DNA of 64,000 bases from CAVVEC01 sp963770485 (GTDB lineage: Bacteria; Acidobacteriota; Terriglobia; Terriglobales; Acidobacteriaceae). Shown here one piece after another: positions 49,380 through 58,019 of this stretch (its first letter is position 1; the number at the start of each line of letters is the position of its first letter). The position numbers and the translations under genes were made by a program. The notes beneath the pieces are model-generated. The model ran no database searches and had not been told where the DNA came from. It was given only the letters and a program-made list of their open reading frames with translations. The stretch spans positions 1-64,000 of the forward strand of contig CAVYPX010000016.1 in the NCBI GenBank assembly GCA_963770485.1. The letters run 5' to 3'.

Positions 49380-49672
49380 GGTTTTGTCGGCCGGCTGGAT
49401 TTGAACATCTTGAGCATGCGGTCGGTGATCAGAAAGCCGCCCACCACGTTGCTGGTGGCCGCGATCACGGCCAGCACGCCAAGCACGAAGGAGAAATTGC
49501 TCTTGTGTTCGCCCACCAGCACGATCGCGCCCACGACGGCGATGGCGTCAAGGGCATTGGTCAGCGACATCAGAGGAGTGTGCAGCAAAGGCGAAATTCG
49601 CCGGATGACTTCGAATCCGATGAAAGCCGCCAGCATGAAAACAAAAAGTCCGTTGATTAAGGCAGAACTCAT
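49376..49672 (-). CDS. pntAB: NAD(P) transhydrogenase alpha subunit 2 (PntAB, membrane part)
   Basis: A 98-residue membrane piece of the alpha subunit with about three helices (LINGLFVFMLAAFIGFEVI, DAIAVVGAIVLVG, VLGVLAVIAATSNVVGGFLITDRML). In split transhydrogenases this is the 100-residue alpha-2 chain. The conserved IRRISPLLHTPLMSLTNALDAI block is present (partly quoted). It lies between pntAA and pntB, 125 bases after the former, which contains a REP-like hairpin in that gap. Confidence 0.92.
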   Translation of the reverse strand: MSSALINGLFVFMLAAFIGFEVIRRISPLLHTPLMSLTNALDAIAVVGAIVLVGEHKSNFSFVLGVLAVIAATSNVVGGFLITDRMLKMFKSSRPTKP

Positions 49673-49744
49673 CTTTCCTCCTGCAAATGTTGAACTATGA
49701 ACGTCACCCAGGGGCTAAAGTCCGCATTTCTGTTGGCTGGAGCA

Positions 49745-49762
49745 GCACGACTGAAGCCGTGC
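49745..49762. repeat. REP-like hairpin between pntAA and pntAB
   Basis: GCACG-ACTGAAGC-CGTGC with the flank CCTTCCCAAA resembles a dispersed repeat that I associate with Acidobacteria (forms with GCTAAAGC). It may modulate the level of the distal genes; a repeat origin is as likely. Confidence 0.45.
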
Positions 49763-49796
49763 CCTTCCCAAAACGATTAATGAGATAGACTCGGCT

Positions 49797-50972
49797 CTAC
49801 GCGCCTTGCGAAACCAGCGCCGGCAAAGACAGAAATTCCCGCACCCGCTGATTCACGATCTCGCCGTCACGGGTCAACAAAGTTTCGCGAGTAATTTCAT
49901 CCTTCAAATCGAGTTGCAGCTTTCCATCCTTCACCAGGTGCAAAAGAAATGCTGTGATATTGCGGGCATACATCTGGCTGGCATGGTAAGGCACTTCGGT
50001 CGCGATGTTGATCCGGCCGATGATCGTGACCCCATACTCGACCACGATTTTTCCCGACTGCGTCAGCTCGCAGTTGCCACCGCGCTCGGAGGCAAGATCA
50101 AGGATTACCGAGCCGGGCGCCATCCCTTTTACCATCTCCGCCGTGATCAGCACCGGGGCTTTTTTGCCTGGCACAACCGCCGTAGTAATGACTACGTCGC
50201 TCTCTGCGATCACCCGCCCGAGCAGTTCACGCTGCCGCGCGTAGAAGCTTTCGTCTTGCGCGGTGCCGTAGCCACGTGCATCCTGAGCGTCCTTGGCTTC
50301 GATGGGGAGTTCAACGAAGCGGCCGCCCAGGCTCTGCACTTGCTCCTTGGACGCGGGACGCATGTCATATGCAGAGGTCACGGCGCCCAGACGGCGCGAC
50401 GTGGCGATGGCCTGCAGTCCCGCGACTCCAGCGCCAATCACCAACACGCGCGCGGGTGTGATGGTTCCCGCGGCGGTGGTGAGCATGGGAAAGAGACGGG
50501 GCAGGGCATCGGCCGCCATCAGAACCGCCTTGTAGCCGCAGATGGTGCCCATGGAGGAGAGCGCATCCATGCTCTGCGCGCGCGTGCTGCGCGGCATCAA
50601 TTCGATGGAGAACGAAGTAACTCCGGTCTGCGCGACCTGCTGGAGGACTTCCACCGAACCCAGTGGCCGCTGAAACCCGATCAGCACCTGCCCACGCCGC
50701 AACAGCGGCAGGTCGGCCTTGCCGGTGATGTCGTTGGATCCATAGCACAACACCTGAATCAGAATGTCGGCCTGGGCGAAGACGGCGTTGCGGTCGGCGA
50801 GAATCTTTGCGCCCTTTTCGGTGTAAAGCGTATCAGGGTAACCCGCTTCGACTCCCGCTCCCGCTTGGATAACGACTTCAAATCCCGCCTTCATCAGATT
50901 CGGGATCACCATGGGGACCAGGGCAACCCGCCGCTCCCCCGGATAACTTTCCTTGGGCACACCAATAATCAC
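49797..50972 (-). CDS. pntAA: NAD(P) transhydrogenase alpha subunit 1 (PntAA, NAD-binding)
   Basis: A 391-residue soluble NAD(H)-binding domain I. It begins MIIGVPKESYPGERRVALVP, has ARVLVIGAGVAGLQAIATSRRLGA as the NAD-binding fold, then RPASKEQVQSLGG, and VILDLASERGGN, all typical (quoted in part). It is alanine-dehydrogenase-like but the genes downstream identify it as PntAA. First gene of the operon. Complete and of normal length. Confidence 0.94.
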   Translation of the reverse strand: MIIGVPKESYPGERRVALVPMVIPNLMKAGFEVVIQAGAGVEAGYPDTLYTEKGAKILADRNAVFAQADILIQVLCYGSNDITGKADLPLLRRGQVLIGFQRPLGSVEVLQQVAQTGVTSFSIELMPRSTRAQSMDALSSMGTICGYKAVLMAADALPRLFPMLTTAAGTITPARVLVIGAGVAGLQAIATSRRLGAVTSAYDMRPASKEQVQSLGGRFVELPIEAKDAQDARGYGTAQDESFYARQRELLGRVIAESDVVITTAVVPGKKAPVLITAEMVKGMAPGSVILDLASERGGNCELTQSGKIVVEYGVTIIGRINIATEVPYHASQMYARNITAFLLHLVKDGKLQLDLKDEITRETLLTRDGEIVNQRVREFLSLPALVSQGA

Positions 50973-51221
50973 GGAGTTCGATTCCTCTTGAATTTAGTTA
51001 AAAGGCGAACGGGCTATTGTAGCGGATGAGCGGATGGAATGGCGCAGGTTCAGTGAAAAGGGAGGAACCCAATTTCATATCGGCACTTGGCAGCACTTCC
51101 CGAAATCAAGGGCACTGGCCTGGTGACATTGCCCCCTCAGATGAAAATGTTTTCACACGTTGCGAGCACGCAAAACAGGTGTACAATACCAGGCTCATTT
51201 TCGGCCAGAAGGAGATCCTGT

Positions 51222-52418
51222 ATGAACGCAAGCCAGCTTAGGGGTTGGATTGTAGGGACGAACGGGGGATGGTCAGCTGCTGCGCGGCTGTTGGTGGTCA
51301 GTCTTTTGTTGGCAGTTGCGGCAAGCCAGAAAGCACCAGCGCAGACGTTCACGCTGCTCTACACGTTTACCGGGTCGCCGGACGGGGAATTTCCTTCCGC
51401 AGGGTTGTTACGAACCGCCGACGGCAGCCTTTATGGAACCACTCAAAACGGGGGTGATTCTTCCTGTGGCGATACTACAGGGTGCGGAACGGTGTTCAAA
51501 CTCGACACAACCGGCTCGGAGAAGGTGCTGCACGCTTTTAACAACAAGTTGGACGGCAGGTACCCAAGAGGCGGAGTGGTGCGGGACGCTAAGGGCAATC
51601 TGTATGGCACTACACCAGCTGGAGGCAGACGTGGATGGGGAACCGTATTCAAATTGGATAAGACTGGAAAGCAAACGGTGCTCTTCGCCTTCAAGAACGG
51701 GAACGACGGAGGGGATCCGGAGGCTGGCCTGATTCTGGATAGTGCAGGGAACCTCTATGGGACCACCGCCTATGGTGGCAAGAAGGGTGGGGGAACGGTG
51801 TTCATGCTGACAAAGTCAGGTGTGGAGACGGTGTTGCATAACTTCGAAAAAACGGACGGCCAACATCCTCTGGCAGGCCTGGTCCGGGACTCGGCCGGAA
51901 ACCTGTACGGGACCACGGTTAACGGCGGGGCGGGGTACGGGACCGTGTTCAAGGTGGGACAAGGGAAGGAGGCGGTCCTTTACGGCTTCACAGGCGGCAC
52001 CGACGGGGCATATCCAAACGCGGGCCTGGTTCGAGACAGCCAAGGGAACTTGTACGGCACGACTACGGAGGGGGGCGCGAGCGGCGTAGGCGTTGTTTTC
52101 AAAGTGAGCAAAAGTGGTCAGACCGTGCTGCACTCCTTTGCGGGAGGCTCGGACGGAGGCAGACCCTATGCCGGATTGGTGCGAGATGCAAAGGGCAATC
52201 TTTATGGTACAGCTTCCACCGGTGGAACCTACGGTTACGGAGTTGTATTCGAGTTAGATACGACCGGAGCGGAGACGGTTCTGTACAACTTTACGGGAGC
52301 GTCGGACGGTGGATTTCCGGTTAAGGGTTTGATTCGGGACTCGAGCGGTACGCTGTACGGGACGGCTCCCTCGGGCGGTGCGGACGATGCAGGCACCGTC
52401 TTTAAGATCACGCCATAA
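51222..52418 (+). CDS. Secreted GloVer-repeat protein
   Basis: A 398-residue protein with a signal peptide (ARLLVVSLLLAVAASQKAPAQ) and about eight GloVer units (GTLYGTA..., GNLYGTT-x-GG, GTVFKLDTxGKxTVLxxF). The ATG at 51222 has an AGAAGGAG ribosome site; the open frame goes back to 51087. A TACAAT box lies at 51182-51187. It is close to the E2 copy at 22769 in the KETVLYSF style. Fourth member of the family in the window; it lies in stable chromosomal context beside pnt genes. Confidence 0.86.
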   Translation: MNASQLRGWIVGTNGGWSAAARLLVVSLLLAVAASQKAPAQTFTLLYTFTGSPDGEFPSAGLLRTADGSLYGTTQNGGDSSCGDTTGCGTVFKLDTTGSEKVLHAFNNKLDGRYPRGGVVRDAKGNLYGTTPAGGRRGWGTVFKLDKTGKQTVLFAFKNGNDGGDPEAGLILDSAGNLYGTTAYGGKKGGGTVFMLTKSGVETVLHNFEKTDGQHPLAGLVRDSAGNLYGTTVNGGAGYGTVFKVGQGKEAVLYGFTGGTDGAYPNAGLVRDSQGNLYGTTTEGGASGVGVVFKVSKSGQTVLHSFAGGSDGGRPYAGLVRDAKGNLYGTASTGGTYGYGVVFELDTTGAETVLYNFTGASDGGFPVKGLIRDSSGTLYGTAPSGGADDAGTVFKITP

Positions 52419-52479
52419 TGCCGGGCGCGCCGTGAGAGACGGCCTGTTTTGCGGACGGATTTAATACCACTTTCCGCGC

Positions 52480-53262
52480 CTATCGTTTGCCGGGTTCGCC
52501 TGGTGATGTGGATGGCTCGACTTTTTCTCCTTGCGCCGGTTCGTGATCTTCCAGGTATTGCACGATGACCGAGATGCGCCGGTTGGATGCAGCCAGAGGT
52601 TCGTCACGCTTGCGCAGCATCTGATCGGCATAGCCTCGAATCTGGGTTACCTGATCGGCCCGCAAGCCGTCGCGCTGCATCAAGCGCCGGGCGGCATTGG
52701 CGCGGTCCGCGGAAAGCTCCCAATTGCTGTAATCCCCGCCTCGCGAATAGGGTTTGGAGTCGGTATGACCTTCGATGGAGATCTGATTCGGAAGCTTGCC
52801 CAACTCTTGCGCCATCAGGGAAAGCAGTTCTTTTCCGCTATCGCTCGGCGAGGGGCTGCCTACGTTGAAAAACGTTCCTGTCTCGCTTTCCAGTAGTTCG
52901 ATGCGCAGGCCTTCGGCGGTAACCGTCATCTCGATCTGATCTTTGAGTTTGTCGAAATTGCTCATGGTGCGAATACGCTTTTGCAATTCCTCCTTCAACT
53001 CCGGCATGTTGTCTTTGGAGAGCGTGAAGTTTTCCCCCGCGCCCGTCATGCCGGAGCTCGCTTTGTTGGAGTGTCCGGAGGGATCCTTGAAATACCCTCC
53101 CACTGCCTCCTGAATTTTTTTGCTGCTGTTCAGCAACCAGAGCACGATGAAAAGAGCCATCATGGCGGTGACGAAATCGGCATAGGCAACTTTCCACGCG
53201 CCCCCGTGGTGGCCGCCGTGTCCAGCTTTTTTCTTGACGATAATGAGGGGACGAGTACCCAT
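52480..53262 (-). CDS. motB: MotB-like flagellar motor stator protein
   Basis: A 260-residue stator subunit that anchors to peptidoglycan and forms the proton channel with MotA. One N-terminal membrane helix (YADFVTAMMALFIVLWLL) holds the proton-carrying Asp29. A plug-like linker and an OmpA-type peptidoglycan domain (ISIEGHTDSKPY, ELSADRANAARRLM, QIRGYADQML) follow. The C-terminus is Pro/Ser-rich. It overlaps no gene and lies 15 bases after motA on the minus strand, co-transcribed with motA and the GGDEF gene. Confidence 0.93.
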   Translation of the reverse strand: MGTRPLIIVKKKAGHGGHHGGAWKVAYADFVTAMMALFIVLWLLNSSKKIQEAVGGYFKDPSGHSNKASSGMTGAGENFTLSKDNMPELKEELQKRIRTMSNFDKLKDQIEMTVTAEGLRIELLESETGTFFNVGSPSPSDSGKELLSLMAQELGKLPNQISIEGHTDSKPYSRGGDYSNWELSADRANAARRLMQRDGLRADQVTQIRGYADQMLRKRDEPLAASNRRISVIVQYLEDHEPAQGEKVEPSTSPGEPGKR

Positions 53263-53277
53263 GAGTCTCCCTTCCGT

Positions 53278-54189
53278 TTACGCGGGGGCTGCGGCCGAGG
53301 GCTCCGCCGGCGGAGCTGCGGCTGCTGCGGCTTCACCTTCTGTGCGCCCGCGGCAAATGCCTTCCACTTCCTGGAAAGAGGGCCGGACATGGCCGGGAAT
53401 CGCCCGGCGGGCGAATTCCACGGCCATGATCGGCGCAGTTCCCTTGAGGAAGGAAATCATCACGACGCGTAAGACGTGGAGGTAGGCGCGCTCATCCTCG
53501 GCGATCTTCGCCATGTTCGAGGCAACCGGCCCCACCAGGCCGTAGCAAAGCAGAATTCCCAGAAAGGTGCCGACCAGAGCGGCGGCGACTTTTTGCCCAA
53601 TTTCCTCCGGCGGTCTGCCCAGTGCTTGCATGGTGATGACAACGCCCAACACCGCCGCGACAATGCCCAGGCCAGGCAGCGAATCGGCGGTGGTCGTCAG
53701 GGATGCAATCGGTTCGCTGGCGTCATGGTGGTGGACTTCCAGATCGAGGTCGAGCAGTTGGTCGAGATCGAAGGCTTCCACGCCGCTGATGGCCATGCGC
53801 ATGGTGTCACAGAAGTAAGCCAGAACGTGGTGGTCTTTAAGGAAATCCGGGTACTTGGCGAGAATTGGACTTTTCTCCGGTTCCTCCACGTCGCTTTCCA
53901 AAGCCATCAGGCCCTCGCGACGCGCCTTGTTCAGGAGCTCATAGATCATCTTCAGGGAATCGAGATAGCGCTGTTTGGTGAATTTCGATCCGCCAAATAC
54001 GCCGCCGATTCCGGCGGCGATCTGCTTGAGGATGTGCAGCGGATTGGCGATTAACACAGTTCCGATCGCGGCGCCTCCGATAATCAGGAGTTCTGCTGGC
54101 TGCAGCAGCACCCGGATGTGGCCATGTTCCATGAGGTAGCCGCCCAGCACCGCGCCGAAGACAACCAGAATTCCAATGATCGCAAACAT
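53278..54189 (-). CDS. motA: MotA-like flagellar motor stator protein
   Basis: A 303-residue protein with four membrane helices. LPGLGIVAAVLGVVITM near residue 170 is the conserved third-helix block with Pro and Gly; the cytoplasmic loop has KFTKQRYLDSLKMIYELL and charged residues for rotor contact. The C-terminus carries a 25-residue Ala/Glu/Pro tail (AAAAAAPPAEPSAAAPA), unusual but probably unstructured. It starts 6 bases after the GGDEF gene stops and so forms an operon. No flagellar structural genes are in view. Confidence 0.93.
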   Translation of the reverse strand: MFAIIGILVVFGAVLGGYLMEHGHIRVLLQPAELLIIGGAAIGTVLIANPLHILKQIAAGIGGVFGGSKFTKQRYLDSLKMIYELLNKARREGLMALESDVEEPEKSPILAKYPDFLKDHHVLAYFCDTMRMAISGVEAFDLDQLLDLDLEVHHHDASEPIASLTTTADSLPGLGIVAAVLGVVITMQALGRPPEEIGQKVAAALVGTFLGILLCYGLVGPVASNMAKIAEDERAYLHVLRVVMISFLKGTAPIMAVEFARRAIPGHVRPSFQEVEGICRGRTEGEAAAAAAPPAEPSAAAPA

Positions 54190-54195
54190 AGTGAT

Positions 54196-55134
54196 TCAGC
54201 TCTTTGCGCTGTCAGGACCTTTTTTCGTGACTGCCGCAGCCGCGGCACCCGGTTGGCGTGAAGCTTGTTGCAGCGAGCACCGCGCCCGTTGCAAAAGCGT
54301 GTCGCTGGTGTCCCCGGCTCGAGCACTTCCCCATCCTACGGAAGTGCTGACCGATAACTCGTCGCCCCACCAACGCAGCCCGGCGCAGGCGACGACCTTG
54401 CAAACGCGTTCGGCTGTTCTTTGCACTCCCGCGCTGTCGCATTCCGTCAGAATGGCTAGAAATTGGTCTCCCGTCCACCGGCCTACGAGGTCGCTGGGAC
54501 GAAGGCTATCCCGCACGGTCTGGGCAACGACCCGCAGAATGGCATCGACCGCCTGCCGGCCATAAGTTGCCTGGAAGTGCTCTACGCGGTTCACCTGGAT
54601 GTAAATGATGCCAAAGGGGAGGTGATATTGCGCCAGGCTTGCCAGATTCTCGCCCAAGCGGAATTGGGTGAATTCGTGATTGGCGACACCGGTAACTTCA
54701 TCCATGCAGCCGGAAGCAGCCAAGCTTTGCTGACGCCGATCCCCGTCTGACGCCAGCCTCTGCTCCTCGAAACTTTCCGCCAGGCCGATGATCGAGCCGT
54801 GCGCATCGCGGACCGCAACGATCCGCATAAGGACCGGGACCGGATGTCCATCTCTGTGGCGCAACCGTATGCGCGATTCTCTGGGCCTGCCGTCCAGCAT
54901 AGTGAGGCGGAAGGGGCAGGAAGCGCCGCAATCCACACAGCCCCGGTCGTTACAGTGCACCAGAATATTGTCGCGGCATGGGCGACCCACCACGTCGTGC
55001 CGCATGTGACCGGTAATGCGTTCCGCACCCTGATTCCAAAAGAAAATTCTCCCATTTCGATCCACCACATTGACCCCAGTCTGCAGGCTGTCCAACACGG
55101 TGCGGAATATCTCTGGGTTCTGAAATTCAGACAT
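54196..55134 (-). CDS. PAS-GGDEF protein with altered active-site motif TGDQF
   Basis: A 312-residue soluble signalling protein. The PAS domain (about 5-125) has a cysteine-rich loop CNDRGCVDCGASCPF, a known variant of PAS that may bind metal or act as redox sensor. The GGDEF domain (about 150-300) reads TGDQF where an active cyclase has GG(D/E)EF, while the inhibitory-site RxxD (RPSD) stands 5 residues ahead, intact. So it may have weak or no cyclase activity and serve as a c-di-GMP receptor. It is the first gene of the motA-motB operon, which suggests motor control. Confidence 0.85.
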   Translation of the reverse strand: MSEFQNPEIFRTVLDSLQTGVNVVDRNGRIFFWNQGAERITGHMRHDVVGRPCRDNILVHCNDRGCVDCGASCPFRLTMLDGRPRESRIRLRHRDGHPVPVLMRIVAVRDAHGSIIGLAESFEEQRLASDGDRRQQSLAASGCMDEVTGVANHEFTQFRLGENLASLAQYHLPFGIIYIQVNRVEHFQATYGRQAVDAILRVVAQTVRDSLRPSDLVGRWTGDQFLAILTECDSAGVQRTAERVCKVVACAGLRWWGDELSVSTSVGWGSARAGDTSDTLLQRARCSLQQASRQPGAAAAAVTKKGPDSAKS

Positions 55135-55414
55135 GGTGGACTTTTAGAAGTCTTACTGGATTTTCATCGGCGGTCGGCGGCAGAACTTCAGAGTCCTGAG
55201 TTGCCGATCGACAGAGCGCGGCGTCCGCTCGGGCTCTTGGGATTGCCTAGAGGGGCGCGTCCTCCGGGCTGAGACTCGCAGGTGGCAATGGTTTCTATCA
55301 GGGGTTTCGTAACTACCCACGAGTAAAGGAAAACTCAATTCTGGCCGAAGAATTTGGAGGGGCCCTGTGCTCTGGGGAGTTGCGGGTTTGCCGCCGGAGG
55401 CGCAAGAGGACCAA

Positions 55415-57406
55415 ATGACCATCATCACAAGGGGCGGTAAAGACAAGCCAATCCGGCTAGGACTGATGCTACTTCTGTTGAGCGCGGGATGCTTTGCCCA
55501 GGAGCGAGACCTTTCGCAGCTTAGCATCGAAGACCTGATGAACGTGAAAGTCACCTCGGTCTCGAAGAGGGAGCAGAAATTGGGTGACAGCGCGGCGGCG
55601 ATCTACGTCATCAGCCAGGAAGACATCCGGCACTCCGGGATGACCAGCATTCCCGAACTATTGCGCATGGTTCCGGGATTGAACGTGGCCCAGATTGACG
55701 GCAATTTGTGGGCGGTGAGTTCGCGGGGATTCAACAGCCAGTTCGCCTCCGACCTGCTGGTGCTGATTGACGGGCGAACCGTCTACACGCCGCTGTACTC
55801 GGGCGTGTATTGGGATGTGCAAGATTTGATGCTGGAAGATGTGGACCGCATTGAGGTGATCCGCGGCCCAGGGGCGGCGGTGTGGGGCGCGAATGCTGTG
55901 AATGGCGTGATCAACATCATCACCAAGGCGGCTCAGGATACGCAGGGCGGATTGCTCAGCACCACAGCTTCCACCGGGGAGCAACGTTCGGCCGCCGTGA
56001 GGTACGGCGGCAGCTTGGGCGCAGGGCGGTATTTCCGGGTATTCGGGAAATTCCTGAAGCGCGACGGCCTGGCTTATGCCGACGGAAGCCCATCGGCGGA
56101 CGGGTGGGATGCGGCGCGCGGCGGCTTCCGCAGCGACCTGCAAATCTCCGGCTCTGACAGCCTAACCGCGCAAGGCGACTTCTATCATGGGAACGAGGGC
56201 CAGCACGTCACCGTCTATGCGCTGGACCCCATGGTCTATTCCGCGAATGACGGCGTCCAGGTCGAAGGCGGAAATTTGCTGGGGCGCTGGAAGCACGTCG
56301 CTTCGGCGCGTTCCGACTTCTCGCTGCAAGCTTACTTTGACAATACGCAGCGCGAAGAATATCTGCTCAGCGCAAGAGTCAGCACCTTTGACCTGGAGTT
56401 TCAACATCATCGCTTGCTCGGACAGCGCCAGGAAATGCAGTGGGGCCTTAACTATCGCCGGGTGGAAGACGTACTCCGTGGTAGTCCTACGGTGATTTTT
56501 GCGCGGACCCAGGATGGCACGAACCTGTTCGGAGGTTTTGTGCAAGACGAGATCGGGTTGCTCAGTCATCGCCTGCGACTCATCCTGGGATCGAAGTTTG
56601 AGCATAACGATTGCACCGGTTTTGACATCCAGCCGAGCGCCCGCGCTCTGTTTGTACTCACTTCCAAACATCGTTTGTGGGCGGCAGTTTCTCGGGCGGT
56701 CAGCACACCCTCGCAGGCCGAGCGGGATTCTGATGTGACCGTGAGCAGTTTTCTCACGCCCCCGGGCATTGCGACCCTGGTGAACTTCATGGGGAATCCG
56801 AGGCTGTTCTCTGAGCAACTACTGGCCTATGAAGGCGGCTACCGTTGGGAAGCCACGTCGCGGATTTCGCTCGATCTGGCGGGATTTTACGACTTCTATC
56901 ACGATATGGACGCGGTTGTACCCGGCTCACCCGTGATGATCCCGGTTCCACCCCACATCGTGATTCCCTTGGACAGTACCAACCAGTCGCACGCCCACAC
57001 CTATGGGGGAGAAGCGGCATTCAACCTGGATGTGACGCGGTTTTGGCGGGTTTCCGTCACGAACAGCCATCTGCGCGTATCCCAGTACTCGCCCTGGTCC
57101 ACACCCGCGGGCCTGGGTTCGGAAAGCCCAGAGCAGCAGTGGAGTTTGCGTTCCAATTTGCATTTGCCGCATCACCTGGAAGCCGACGTGGCTGGCTACT
57201 CCGTAGGCCGGTTATCAGAACAACAGATTCCCAGTTACACGCGGCTGGATGCGGGGCTGAGTCGAAGTCTGGGGGAGCGACTGGCGTTAAGCGTGGGAGG
57301 ACAGAACCTGTTGCAGGGCCAGCACCCCGAGTTCCGCTCGGTGCTGGGGGTCACGCCCACGGAAGTGCGGCGGAATGTGTTTCTAAAAGCCACGTGGAGA
57401 TTCTGA
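55415..57406 (+). CDS. TonB-dependent receptor
   Basis: A 663-residue outer-membrane receptor. A signal peptide with GLMLLLLSAGCFAQ precedes the plug domain (DLMNVKVTSVSKREQKLGDSAAAIYVISQEDI, LLRMVPGLNVAQIDGNLWAVSSRGF, DLLVLIDGRTVYTPLYSGVYWDVQ, RIEVIRGPGAAVWGANAVNGVINIITK; quoted in pieces) and a beta-barrel ending in a C-terminal aromatic (TWRF). The ATG at 55415 (MTIITRGG) is preferred over GTG 55367. It is the first gene of an operon with YfiR-like, hybrid kinase and diguanylate cyclase genes. The substrate is unknown; in such clusters it is often a signal input. Confidence 0.9.
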   Translation: MTIITRGGKDKPIRLGLMLLLLSAGCFAQERDLSQLSIEDLMNVKVTSVSKREQKLGDSAAAIYVISQEDIRHSGMTSIPELLRMVPGLNVAQIDGNLWAVSSRGFNSQFASDLLVLIDGRTVYTPLYSGVYWDVQDLMLEDVDRIEVIRGPGAAVWGANAVNGVINIITKAAQDTQGGLLSTTASTGEQRSAAVRYGGSLGAGRYFRVFGKFLKRDGLAYADGSPSADGWDAARGGFRSDLQISGSDSLTAQGDFYHGNEGQHVTVYALDPMVYSANDGVQVEGGNLLGRWKHVASARSDFSLQAYFDNTQREEYLLSARVSTFDLEFQHHRLLGQRQEMQWGLNYRRVEDVLRGSPTVIFARTQDGTNLFGGFVQDEIGLLSHRLRLILGSKFEHNDCTGFDIQPSARALFVLTSKHRLWAAVSRAVSTPSQAERDSDVTVSSFLTPPGIATLVNFMGNPRLFSEQLLAYEGGYRWEATSRISLDLAGFYDFYHDMDAVVPGSPVMIPVPPHIVIPLDSTNQSHAHTYGGEAAFNLDVTRFWRVSVTNSHLRVSQYSPWSTPAGLGSESPEQQWSLRSNLHLPHHLEADVAGYSVGRLSEQQIPSYTRLDAGLSRSLGERLALSVGGQNLLQGQHPEFRSVLGVTPTEVRRNVFLKATWRF

Positions 57407-57413
57407 GCCCGCT

Positions 57414-58007
57414 ATGTGGACGGAGACAAGAACCGAGCTTCCGCCGGGTGGTATGACCCGCAATGTATTCTTCCCCGGGTTGCTAATGGTGGTGCTGGCC
57501 GCGATGTCACTGTTCCCTGCCAACGCTATGGGCCAGTCTCCGTCTGCCACCGAGTATCAGGTCAAGGCGGCGTTTCTCTACAACTTCGCCAAATTCGTGG
57601 AGTGGCCGCCGGGCAGCTTCCCCAATGCGTCCGCTCCGCTTCAGATTTGTGTCTGGGGCCGAGATCCTTTCGGTCAGGAACTACAGGACGTCACTCACGA
57701 AAAGATAGTGAATGGACATCCGCTCGAGGTTAATCACGTGGTGGATCTCCCGCAGGCAAGAAGTTGCCATGTCCTTTTCATTCCGTTCTCGGAAAAAGCC
57801 CAGATGAAGATGATCCTGGAAGGCTTGCGGGGGGCGAGTGTTCTGACGGTCGGCGATACCAGGGACTTCGCCGCGCGCGGCGGAATGATCAACTTTGTGC
57901 TCGACGACGACCGGGTGAAGTTCGAAGTGAACCGAAGGGCAGCGGAGGAAGCGGGATTGAAGATCAGCTCCAAGCTATTGGGAGTAGCCAGACTCGTGAT
58001 CGGGTAA
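57414..58007 (+). CDS. YfiR-like (DUF4154) periplasmic protein
   Basis: A 197-residue exported protein of the YfiR type. After a signal (LLMVVLAAMSLFPANAMG) the block EYQVKAAFLYNFAKFVEWP is the family signature; VLTVGDTRDFAARGGMINFVLDDDRVKFEVN follows as the second (quoted in part). YfiR-type proteins repress a partner diguanylate cyclase in the periplasm. The start may be 57414 or 57453 (MTRNVFF). It lies 7 bases after the TonB receptor gene and 12 before the kinase gene. Confidence 0.88.
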   Translation: MWTETRTELPPGGMTRNVFFPGLLMVVLAAMSLFPANAMGQSPSATEYQVKAAFLYNFAKFVEWPPGSFPNASAPLQICVWGRDPFGQELQDVTHEKIVNGHPLEVNHVVDLPQARSCHVLFIPFSEKAQMKMILEGLRGASVLTVGDTRDFAARGGMINFVLDDDRVKFEVNRRAAEEAGLKISSKLLGVARLVIG

Positions 58008-58019
58008 TCAGGTTCTGGG

